Shown here piece by piece: positions 37,479 through 47,785 of a DNA stretch of 64,000 nt. The stretch is from NCBI RefSeq assembly GCF_000151665.1, contig NW_013171860.1, positions 489,939 to 553,938 on the forward strand, written 5' to 3'. Under the pieces are notes generated by a model. The model saw only the letters and a list, made by a program, of their open reading frames with translations, did not search any database and was not told the origin of the DNA. A program made the translations under genes and the position numbers. Numbering within the stretch: position 1 is the stretch's first letter; every line of letters starts with the position of its first letter. Origin of the DNA: Blastocystis hominis. Taxonomy: Eukaryota > Sar > Bigyra > Opalinata > Blastocystidae.

Positions 37479-39740
37479 ACTCCGCTTTATCAATTTCATT
37501 AATCAGCTGATCGAAGAGCGACAATTCCATACTCATCGAGTCATCCTTCTCTGCTTCCTTACTGCTCTGCGTCTACACGCAATCATCCCTCTTCCAAACC
37601 GCCAACTTGAGGCAAAAACGAAGATTCTGGACACAGCGACCGGAAGACCTCCTTCACTCTCTCCATGCGGTGATCCATGTACAAATAGCATCCCTCCAAC
37701 CGCGTCGGAAGGAACGAAAAGTTCTTCGGTGCGTCCGTGCAGCGATACGAAACCTATTCATCACACTGCGATTTCATTCACACATCCACGAAGTGGCAGG
37801 AATACATCATTTCGATCGGAATCGTGCCTACATCCCACAATCCGCCCACTCCTCACTCTTCAATCTCTCGCAATAACCGTCCACAGCTCGATCCATCCAC
37901 TCATATTGCTGCTCGATTTCGCCAGTCGATTCGATTTCCATAAACGCGAGAATCAAATTCTCGTTCGGCGCCGTGACTTTGAACTCGCTGTTAAGCTACA
38001 GTTCACATCTCTATGAGCCACTACGATCAACAAATAAATCGCTCGGTGCTCTTCGCACGCCGGAACCACCACCAATTCGCGCAGATCCTTCTCATTCGCC
38101 TTCGATTCGCCAAAAACCCCGCTATTTTCGTCATTTCCAACACCTTTGTTGTTTCCTTTCACGATATACAACCCATGTGCCAGCTTTCCTTCCACGGTTT
38201 CCACGGTTTCCACGGTTTGAGTGGGTTTGACGATGGGAGGGAAGGGATATTCGTCGGCTGCGATGATGTGTTTGCAGCGAATGATTGTGTGTGTGGCTTC
38301 GTTGGCGATCTCCAACCCGAGAATTTTTTCGTTGGCCGCGTCGGTGATGAGCGAGAGAATGGCGGTCTGCAGCATGGTGATGCCTGCGTACACGTTGTTG
38401 ATGCGGCAGAAGGACTGGAGAATGTCGCCACCGCCGTAGATTGGGTACAAGAAAGGCGTGTTTCCGTAAATGTTGAGCGATTGGATGAACTCCTGGACGC
38501 GGGAAATGCCCTCCGAAGTGGTCAAATCCCGGAATTCTATTGATGAGGGATGGGAACACGGAGTACCCTGGTTGTCTCCTAGCACAGTGGACTCGGAGCC
38601 GGCAAGACAAATCGAATAGCTACAAGTCTGAGAGTTTTTTGAGCGATTTACAGAATCATATCGCGAAGAACGCCCGAAATCTTGAACTCTTTCTCTAAAA
38701 ACTCCACAAACGGAGCGTTTTTGTATTCATCCAGATCGATCTTCAGCACCGCTTTGTTCTGCGGACGACTGAGGCTTCGGCCTTGCTTCAGCTCCACATC
38801 GTTGACCTCCTTCGCTTCGTCTTCGTTGGCGCAACTGTCTCCGATGAACTGAATAAACTTGGAGAGAAGTCGCTTGTCTTTCAGCGAAAGCAGCTTGCTG
38901 CTGAAGACTTCTTGGCGGGAGCACGGAAGAGGGAGCAGGCGGGGCGCTTCATCATGGAGAAGGAGAGCAGAGATACGATTCTAGAGGAAAGTAAGAAGAG
39001 AAAGGGAAGGGAAACGAGTGGGTAGAATTGAGCGTATTGACCCAAGCCGGATTCGGCGAGAACGTTCACTACTTCGCCGCGAGAGAGAAGAAGGGCGCTC
39101 GTTAGATCGAGGTTGTAGCGACGATTGTTTTTCTGGAGGAGAGGAAGCACGGATTCCGTGTCCAGCTAGAGAAAATGGATTGAAGGAGGGATGATGTACG
39201 CTTTCCTTCCAATGGCTTATGGAATCCAACTTCCAGAAATCGCTCACAGGGTGAATCGCAATATCTGACAGCGATTTTGGCTCCGGAGTGATGGGTTCTT
39301 CATCTTTCAGATCGAAAGTGTCATTATCCCACACAATCGTCCGTTTTGCAATGGGCTGGTTCAAAATATCCAAAACTTCTTCAGCTTCTATTGATTTAAT
39401 CGGGATTTGAGCAACTCACTAAAGGGGGCCGTTTCCGGCAATCCAGTATTTTGAATACTCTTATCTCCAAATGCTCTCAATTCTGAAAAGCAAAACGTTG
39501 CATTGTTTGAGCCAAAATAGGAGTTCTACAGATAATATCCACGAATCCACTAAATTTACTTTGTCTATCAGGATTACGCGCTTTCCAATTCGAGATAATG
39601 CTCTATACGATAATCGACTCAAAGTCCATGGAATACCCAGCTAACACTGAATTTTCAAAATTTGATCCAAGTATAACATAATCGTATTCCTCCTTGAGTT
39701 CAGCCTTCATTGAATAGTTTTTCTTTTCCATTTCTCGCAT
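37479..39740 (-). CDS. CHM: Rab escort protein / GDI family (Rab geranylgeranyltransferase component A)
   Basis: Eleven exons; ten introns of 29-35 nt leave 646 codons plus one T. Family blocks in order: EYDYVILGSNFENSVLAGAL (FAD-fold start) and RVILIDKNSYFGSNNATF. Next come RRYNLDLTSALLLSRGEVVN, LPCSRQEVFSSKLLSLKDKR, GNTPFLYPIYGGGDILQSFC and RINNVYAGITMLQTAILSL. PCSRQEVF and the size (RabGDI is about 450 residues, REP about 650) favour REP over GDI. REP presents newly made Rab proteins for prenylation. The last codons before the T are IDKAE; T at 37479 plus poly(A) makes the stop. The start ATG (39738-39740) overlaps that of the divergent WD40-UBR gene; a second Met three codons on is possible. 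Confidence 0.85.
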
Positions 39741-41886
39741 GGATTCGTTTATTAACCGAATTCAGAACAGAAGGTATGGGCAATACCAATTAGATAGTAA
39801 GGAATGGATAGCATCCACTTGTTGGAGTAAAAGGTATATGGCTTGAGATTGCCGTAATGCGTAGTATCCATGCTGTGGGATATTTCGATGTTGCTTGCGG
39901 TCGAAACCTAATTGTAGCGGCAAGCCCCAATTTTGCCTCTTTGGTTTTTGAGGAACTAAATGAGCACAGAAAACTGATTCCATTGGATATTCTAACACCT
40001 ACCTATGAAGGCGGGGTGAATTGTTGCAGTTTCAACGATGTTTCGGATACAGTAGCTGTTTCTGTGGGATCCCATTCTGTTTATCTTCTCGATATGCAGG
40101 TTCATCAAGATGTTTCCAGCTTCAGCTTTGACTCCGTACTGAGTCAGCTACAGCGGGGTCTTACGATGAATTCCTGGCTGGGAAATGCAGGAAAAGTAGT
40201 TGTTTCGCTAGATAATCGTGAAAGTCGTCCGATTCCCCTCCTCTCTTCTTTAAATGTATTTTCGCTTTCTCCAGATAAGAGGTATGGCCCAATTCTTGAA
40301 TTTGAAATAGTCTGATCGCTTCCACTTCAAACACCCATATTCTTCTGTACGATACACGGCAGCTTTCTACACCAATTTATTCGGTTCCCTTCCTTTACGC
40401 AAAAGACGCAGTACACTTAGATTGGAATCAAGACAATCACGAAATAACCATAAATTGCGGCTCGAATGGAGTGTTGCGAGCTGATTTAACGCACGAACTG
40501 AACCTCGAACTGATCCAAATCGGCGAGTGGGTTGCATATCGAACAGAATCGAATTTAGAAATGAAAAATACAACCGTCAGAACTGCTTTATAAACGATTT
40601 GCTGGTCGCAGGCGACGATTTGGGAGCGATTCATTACATCGATTCAAACAACTCGATTCTTCAGTCCGTTTCGGTGAGCGATTCTCCCATTATCTGCATG
40701 TCGGCGCTTTCCGATTCGCAGTTCCTCCTCTCTACAGACACAGAAACGTGTCTGCTCCAAACCACGCCGTCGATTCGATCGGTTCCGCAGTTGATTTGGC
40801 AGGAAATCGAAGAGAAAGCGGACGTTTTAAAGACGAAATCGCCGAAAGAAGCGGACGAGACGGAGGAAGTGGAGGAATGGATGCTTCAAGGACGCCGTTC
40901 TGACTATTCGCGATGCTCCTTCGAGCAGTTTGGAATGTGCAGACAGCAAGTGTTTGTGTGCCGAACGTGTCGCGACCAATTGGATCGCTTTTTGATGTCG
41001 AAACGCCCAGAATTGACGCACGAAGCGCTGTCGAAGTTTTATAATGTGGGCTATTTGTGCGAAGAATGCGCGCATTTCTGTCATACCAATCGAGGCCATG
41101 ACGTTGTCGCGTTGGGCGTGAAGGACAACGTGAAATGCGATTGTGGAAACCGAATCTTTCTCCAATTGGATGAGTTGGGAGTTTCCGAAGAGGGTCATTC
41201 GTTTCATTCTTGTTATTTGTGTCCCGGGAAGCCGGAGTGGAATCCGTGCAATGTGTACTCGCATAATTGCAGAGAACGCTGGTGTTATTGCGATGAAGAG
41301 GAGCGTTTGCCGATGGTTCAATGCGTGAAATGCTGCGATTGGTTTCATAATGATTGTGCGGAGAAAGTGTGGAGCGAAACACACGAGGGACAGACGATCG
41401 ATTTGAACGATGAATCGATTGACTTCGTGTGCAGAGATTGCGAGAAGAAGGCAGGCGCTCCGTCTGCGTCGATGGCTCCCTCGCAATCCACTTTTATTGG
41501 CGGCGGAGGAGAAGCAGGGAAGTCTATGGAGACTGTGGAAACAGGGGAAACAGGGGAAACTGTGGAAGATGCGGAGAATGAAGAAGATTTGGAAGAGTTG
41601 ATTCGAGTGGGTTTGGGAATTTGCTGTTCTTTGTAGGAGAAAAGATCGAAGAATGATCGAACGGGCGCCATGAAACTTGTGATTTTGGAGTGAGAAATTG
41701 ACGAGTAGATGCTGCGATATATGCTGAAGAAATCGCTGAATCAATCCAAGTCAAGTAAGCGAAGTATCATCGTGGAAAGTGTAATCGAAAGAAGGATGGG
41801 TTGAAGTGTAGGACGTGAATCGAGCCACCGAAGAATTGTCGCGTGTGATGCGTCGATTGAATGGTTTGTCGTCTTCTGTTTTTTAA
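39739..41886 (+). CDS. WD40-like propeller fused to UBR-box and PHD finger (UBR7-like)
   Basis: Seven exons; introns of 29-32 nt leave 655 codons ending TAA at 41884-41886. Residues about 30-330 read as a WD40-type propeller (VNCCSFNDVSDTVAVSVGSH, LIASTSNTHILLYDTRQL, CFINDLLVAGDDLGAIHYID). From about residue 370 there is a UBR box (CSFEQFGMCRQQVFVCRTC, CEECAHFCHTNRGHDVV, VKCDCGNR). A PHD finger follows (RWCYCDEEERLPMVQCVKCC, DWFHNDCAEKVW). UBR plus PHD in this order is the UBR7 arrangement; human UBR7 has no WD40 part. All junctions keep one frame, so a real fusion is likely. UBR boxes read N-degrons or histone tails, so an E3 or chromatin role is inferred. Confidence 0.75.
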
Positions 41887-41894
41887 AACAAACA
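41877..41894. terminator. Shared inverted repeat at convergent UBR7-like and EME1-like gene ends
   Basis: TGTTTTTTAAAACAAACA: the minus strand carries TGTTTGTT, 4 nt after the in-frame T at 41899. The plus strand carries the variant TGTTTTTT overlapping the UBR7-like TAA. The two genes' frames end 12 nt apart. Confidence 0.65.
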
Positions 41895-41898
41895 CGAC

Positions 41899-44136
41899 AT
41901 TCGTTTTGTTTGATATCCAGCTGATCTGAAAAACTGCAAAAACACGTGTAGATTCGTTGTGAAAGAACCCATTGGCGCGAACTGCCCCCCAACTTATCCT
42001 ACGCTCGACTTCCCATTTCACGCCTACAACCAAAAGCTTTTCTTTCTCTGCTTCGCTTGGCAGACTTTCGTATGCTTCCACCAACTCCGCAACGCTGTGA
42101 TAATGCTCAATCACCGCGGCTGCTTTCGCTGCAGACACGCCTGGAATGCACTGAAGCATTCGAAAGAGCGTTGCTTCGCTTGGTGTGGCTGATTCTTTCA
42201 GTTGATAGCCTCCCAAACCTCGGCCTCGTGCCATTACGCCGAGTTCGGATAATTGGGATCTGTGTATGAATTAATAAAAATGAAAAAGGACTGATAGGGA
42301 GCGTCTCGAATGCATTGAAGGATTTTGAGAATCCATTCCGCAACGGAATGATGGCTCTCGCAAGGAAAGCACGAAATATTACAATCTCTGGGAATGAAGG
42401 AAAGAGATAGTTTGATACAAACGCAATCGAATGTAGAGTTCTGTGAGGAGATCGCGAGTGAATGGCTCGATGGATTCCTTTGTGATGATTTATGAAAGTG
42501 GAAGAGTACTCGTCTCTTTTTTCGTTGTTCTGCGATGATTCCCTGCATGTTGGTTAGAATGAGGAACATTTTCTGGGAATCGTTTGAGAGCAACTGTTCT
42601 CTATAGGATCGAATGCTTTTCAGTGCGCCTTCCAATCCATTCTGCTTGATGAGCGAAATCATATTGTTTCCATCAATGACAAGTGTGATGCAATCGCTGA
42701 CCATCACATATTCCTAAATAAAAAATCCTATCATCTTGAGTACATCGTTCACTTGGCGCATGACCAAACACACTCCATGGATTGGAGATCGAATAAACGG
42801 ACCAATCACATAGAGAGGACGAATGGAGTCCAGGATGACTTTCCCTAATTCACTGTAAGCCAGTTCCTCTTCCAGCGCCACTAAAAGTGTTCTGTGTCGA
42901 GATGAGCTGGAGGTTTGCGATAAAGGGGGAGACATTGGATTGGATTGTTGCGATAAGGAAATGGAAGGGATTCGAGAGATTGGATCGGCTTTCCTCTTTT
43001 TGGAAGGCGAGCCAATTGGAGAAGAAAAGGATGAATGAGTGGGCGTTTTATGGATTGGTTTGGGTGATTCATTAATGATTCGATTGGGTGATTCATTCTG
43101 TGAAAAGAGAGTTCGTTTGGGCGATTCATTTATGATTCGATTGGGTGATTCATTTATGATTCGATTGGGCGATTCATTTATGATTCGATTATATGTTATG
43201 AATGATTCACTTTCGTCATCATTCTCCATTTTATCCTCTTCAATCGATGATTCCGACAGCGAACAATCACTGATCGCTTGCACTTCCGCTTCCCTCGTTT
43301 TTTCTGTTTGCTCCGTGCGTGTATTCGACTTTGCTCCCTCCACTCGGTTTGTTTGAGCTCCGTATCGACCCACGTAATTCCTCACAAATCCATCCAATCT
43401 CGAAATATCGTCAGATTCTTCTTCCTCAGAGTCACTTCGACATTGGGTTCCGTCCGCTGTTTCCGACTCGGAAGCTAAGTTTATTATCGAAAACTCCTCT
43501 TTTTCCTTCCCTTTCTGCGATTTTTCCTCTTTTGATTTGGGACACACGATCGATATATCACCAGATGTGAGTTCTAGAGAATCTGGATCGAGGGAAAGAT
43601 GACTTTGATCCAACTCCTCTTCTTCTTCTTTATCAGATTCATCAGAACAGAGAGAAATAATGGTTTCTAAGGTAGTATCCGAGTGCAACATCTTCTTCAG
43701 TTCCATCGTATTGTTCTCATCCTCCTCTTCTGTAATGCCCAAAACTTCAAACGCTGTTGGAACTGATGGCAACCTTGTTTCACTCCCATTTGTTCTCTCT
43801 TCCTGACTCGTTGATAGTGTTGTAGACTTCAGCGTTTCAGGATCCACTATTATCTTTTTCATCAGCAATTGCCGAAGTTGAGGTGAATTCGGAACAATCT
43901 TTCGTTTTTTATCCTTCGGAGTGGAGCCATCATTGAAATCACTGAATAATAACGTTGATTGACTTTCTTGAATTGAGGAAATACGTTTTGACACAGAAGA
44001 TAATTCTACTTCTGAAAATGTGTTACTCGAAGTCTGTGTATGATTCTATACATAACAGGATTTAAATAGATGATACAATTACACTTGAATCTTCACTGTC
44101 TGTATTTGCAAGGTCAATTAGTTCACTATCATTCAT
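41899..44136 (-). CDS. EME1/MMS4-like XPF-family endonuclease partner
   Basis: Seven exons; introns of 37, 30, 32, 31, 32 and 32 nt leave 681 codons plus one T. The N-terminal about 330 residues are acidic, Ser-rich and probably disordered, with a tandem NRIINESP repeat. An ERCC4-type nuclease fold follows (LVIDGNNMISLIKQNGLEGA, KMFLILTNMQGIIAEQRKK) with no ERK-x3-D catalytic motif. It ends in a helix-hairpin-helix region (MLQCIPGVSAAKAAAVIEHY). Lack of the catalytic motif points to EME1/MMS4, which pairs with MUS81 to cut branched DNA, rather than MUS81 or XPF. The frame ends DIKQNE, then T at 41899, 4 nt before TGTTTGTT. It is divergent from the M16C protease, 103 bp away. Confidence 0.6.
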
Positions 44137-44239
44137 CCCTTCCCATATAGTCGAAAGAGAGAATAGTGACCAAAATAGATTGATTTGGTGGGAATGAAAA
44201 TACTGCAGTTTTCTGTCACTTTGCATATTTCCTATCTCA

Positions 44240-47200
44240 ATGGCTCAATTAATCGGGAAAGTGACAGTGAACGAAAACGATGTGTCTCTATATCGATTTC
44301 CACAATCGGGTCTTACCGTTTTCACTGTGCACAACGAAAGTACGATTGTGAATGGTTATTTTGTATGTTCTTGAATCAGAAATAAGAGTATAGGCTGTTG
44401 CAACCGAAATCGTGGATACGGACTATTGTCGCAAGGATGATGGTCTTCCGCATACTTATATCCTATGTTATTTGTGCAGCTGTCTTCTTAATAATTACTG
44501 GAGCATTTGGTGTATACAGGGAGTGAAAACTATCCTTATAAGGGAATTCTGGACCAAATCGCTAACCATTGCTTTGCTCAGGGAACAAACGCATGGACTT
44601 CGATCGATTACACATGGTAGAAGTGGGAGAATAGGTTAAGCTTAGTTTTTCTCTTGAAGTTGCTGGTTTGGAAGGCTTTTTAACGATTCTTCCGATTTAT
44701 CTTGACGTTTCCTTTTTCTTTGTAAACGTAACACCCAGCACATATTCTTCCCCACCCTAACAGAAGACGCCTTTCTCACCGAGGTGCACTCTATCAACGG
44801 GGAAGGTGAAGACGAAGGCGTTGTTTTCAGCGAAATGGAATCCGTGCAGAACACCTACTCCGAGATTCTGAACCGAAAAGTCCAGCAACTTCTCTATGGA
44901 GACACGGGATATATATCCTTTTTTTATTTGTTATTTGTTTGTTTGTTTGTTTGTTTATTGGCGGGACTTAACATTACTCGTCCTATTATGGAGGCGACAT
45001 TTCGAACCTGCGATCGCTCCGAATCGACCAAATCCGTCGGTTCCACAGCGAATTCTACCGCCCCGAGAACATGTGCGTGGTGGTTGGCGGCAAATTCGAG
45101 CGCGACGACGCGCTGCTCGACCTGCTGGCGCAAATCGAACGCTCCTTCCTTCCTCGCCTGCAGCAGCGAATGGCCAAGCCGTACGTCCGTCCCTGGATGA
45201 ACCAATCGCAGATCGAGCACCTGCCGCCCTCCGATTCCACGGTTTCCCCTTTTGAGGGAGTTTCAGGGGTAGGCGATCGTGGAATTTCCGAGCGGAAGCA
45301 GCGAGGGCTCGAATAATTACGTGTCGATTTCGGGTCGAATCGGTCGAATCGACGATTTTGACAAAGTGCTGCGATTGACGATTTTGCTGGAGTATTTTTG
45401 GGGGTATTTTTGCCATTCCAGTTATCTGACGGACTCCACGAACTCTCCGTTCTGCCAGTTTTTCGTGAATCAGCAGAAAGTGTGCGGGGAAGTGTCGTAC
45501 AATCTCTACGAGAACTCGGTCGTGGCCTTCGAGTTCGTCTTCTCCAATGTCGACCAGCGCCACACTTCCAAAATTCGGGACTATTTCGACATGGTGATTC
45601 GCTCGTACTCCTCTTTTCTCTCTCTTTCGTTCCTAACCTTCTAGAGAGATCGAGCACGGCGTCAACGAGTCGCGTCTGCGCGACACTCTCCGCCGCACGC
45701 TCACGCAGCATCGCCAAGCGCTCGAAGAGCAAGCCTTCTCCACGCTCGCCGACGACTGTTTGGTCCATTTCCTCTACGGCCCGCGCACCTCCGACGCCTC
45801 CGAGCTCCGCGCTCTCTCTGCACGTCTCCAGCTCGACTCCGCCTTCGCCTCTCTGCTCCGTTCTGCTCCGTCCTCGCCGACCTGGACGCAGCTCCTCGCC
45901 CAGTTCTTCACCGAGCCCTCCGTGGCTCTCCACACCGTCCTCGCCGTGCCCTCCGTCCGCGCCGCCGCCGCCGTCGCCGCCGACGCCAAGCAGATCGTGG
46001 AGACGCGCCTCGCGACGCTCACCGCCGCGCAATTGGAGGAACTGGAGAACCGCACCGAGCAGGCCGTCGACGCCAACGAGCGGCCCGTCCCGCGGGAATT
46101 GATCGCCAACATCCCCGTGCCGTCCATCGACCGGATCTTTGTGCGACGGCAGGCGAGTTGTGTGGTGTCCCGCGGGGAGATCGCGGATCTGTGGGACGGC
46201 GGAGACGGCGCGCTGCGGTCGGCGCTGGAGCGGGAAGCGAGCGAGGTGGCGCAGAGGTAGCGATGGAATTGCCCGGTCAATCGAAGCGGCCTTGCCTACC
46301 CGGTGCAGCTGACCGCGCAGGCGTCGGACTTCTGCGCGATTTCCGCGGTTCTGACGACGTCGGGGCTGAGCGTGCGGGCGAAACGGCTGCTGCCGCTGGT
46401 GCTGGTGAGTCTGCTGGAGTGTCCGCAGCGCGGAGCGAGCGGAGAAGTGGTCAGCAGCGAGGCCATGATCGACTTCATCTACCGACACACGACGCACAGC
46501 GAGCTGCATCTGGGCTTGCGGCCCTGCGCCGGCTACGAGGTCAACCGCTTCTGCGAGCTCGTCAAACTCTCCGTCGAAGTCGAGGCCGACCGAATCCCTC
46601 TCGGAATGAAACTCCTCTTCGACCTCCTCAGGAACAGCTTCATAACCGCGGAACGCCTGCTGATCACCGCGGAACGCACGGTGAAACTGCTCGAGGAGCA
46701 GGTGCACGACGGGGACAATGTGTGCGGGATTCTGGCGCGACGACAGACGCTCAGCGAAACGTCCTGCTACAACTGCTTCGATCACGTGCTTTTTGGACGG
46801 GCGTTTCATCGTAGATTCGGATGAAACGCCTTCTGGAGAGCGTGGTGGCGGAGCTGAAAGCGGGGAACGACTCGATTGTGGCGGAGCTCGAGGAAATCCG
46901 GAGGAATTTGGTCACTTCGGACCACTTCGCGTTTTTTCTTGATTATCATGAACCACTGTAGACTCCTCATCGCGACCAACTTCGCGAAATACCCGATTTC
47001 CCGCGAGCTCTTCGCGGCGCACGCGCTGCTCCCCGCGTCCTCCGGTTTCTCCCTTTCCCCTTTCCCCTCCGCGACTCCGTGCCGCGACTTTCCCCGCGGG
47101 AAAGGGACGGTGTGCGGGATGAAAGACGCGAAGACGACGAGCGCGTATTTCTTCGCGCGGGACGAAGCGAAGCGGTCGCTGCATGAAGAAACGGTGGCCC

Positions 47201-47728
47201 GCGTGGCGCAGCAGCTGCTGGCAGGGTTCGAAGGACCGCTGTGGCGCGCGATTCGAGGGAAGGGACTGTCGTATGACTTCGGTTTGCTGCTGCGAGAGGA
47301 CCAAAAACTGGACTATTTTTATCTGAGCGATTGTACGAGTCCCGCGGAGAGCTATGAAGCGGCGTGGAGGATCGTGGAGGAGTATTGCGAGAAGGGAGTG
47401 AGCGAGGAGGAGATGCGAGGCGCGCGGGGCGGCGTGTGCTTTGATGTGTGCGAGCTTTTGGACGATCCGGCAGCGAACGCTGCTTGTTTGTTTGCAAAAC
47501 AACGCGGACTGAGCTACACCAGGGACATGCTGGAGGAGCTCCGATGTGTGGAGAAGAGGGAGGTCGAGAGGTGCATTCGCGATGTGCTGGGGAGGATCTT
47601 TGAGGTGGGACGGACGGGGTTTGTGATAACGTGTCCCGAGGAGAGGACGGAAGACATCGTGGAGGAGTTTAGCGAGATCGGGTTTGAGGTGGAGGTCAAG
47701 GCATTTGATTCTTTGTTGCTTGAGTCCT
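44240..47728 (+). CDS. M16C-type zinc metalloprotease (HxxEH) with two U12-type introns
   Basis: Eleven exons. Eight GT-AG introns of 29-40 nt and two AT-AC introns (44458-44498, 44913-44977) leave 1043 codons plus one T. The HxxEH site reads GLPHTLEHLVYTG and exists only when the first AT-AC intron is removed. Then come GTNAWTSIDYTCF, INGEGEDEGVVFSEMES and, after the second AT-AC intron, SSYYGGDISNLRSLRIDQIR. The middle part is GC- and Ala-rich; the C-terminal M16 half includes GPLWRAIRGKGLSYDF. It resembles the family of yeast SDD3/YOL098C rather than mitochondrial PreP; substrate unknown. The probable end is a T at 47728 before a variant signal (TGGTTTTTGTT); the next in-frame stop lies inside the following gene. 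Confidence 0.8.
44458..44498 (+). other. U12-type AT-AC intron, 41 nt
   Basis: Starts ATATCCTATG and ends TTCTTAATAATTAC. The 5' site matches the U12 consensus ATATCCTT at 7 of 8 bases, and TTCTTAAT resembles the TTCCTTAAC branch site, about 7 nt from the end. Removal restores H-T-L-E-H; no GT-AG intron in this stretch does. Confidence 0.8.
44913..44977 (+). other. U12-type AT-AC intron, 65 nt
   Basis: Starts with the exact U12 donor ATATCCTT and ends GACTTAACATTAC, with a CTTAAC branch site. Its middle is a (TTTG)n run holding several TGTTTGTT copies. Removal joins GDTGY to SSYYGGDISN, as expected for the M16C family. Confidence 0.82.
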
Positions 47729-47785
47729 TTTCTGGTTTTTGTTGGGAATCACTCGCTCGAGAAAGGGATCGTTGGAACGAAAGCG

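Noticed and set aside
44401-44640. M16C N-terminal region as a pseudogene, because GT-AG splicing cannot restore HxxEH
   Set aside because: A U12-type AT-AC intron restores the motif exactly, with recognisable donor and branch sites.
45389-45421. Additional short GT-AG intron in the M16C gene
   Set aside because: It would be only about 18 nt and the frame is open through it. Left as coding, though a small in-frame intron cannot be excluded.
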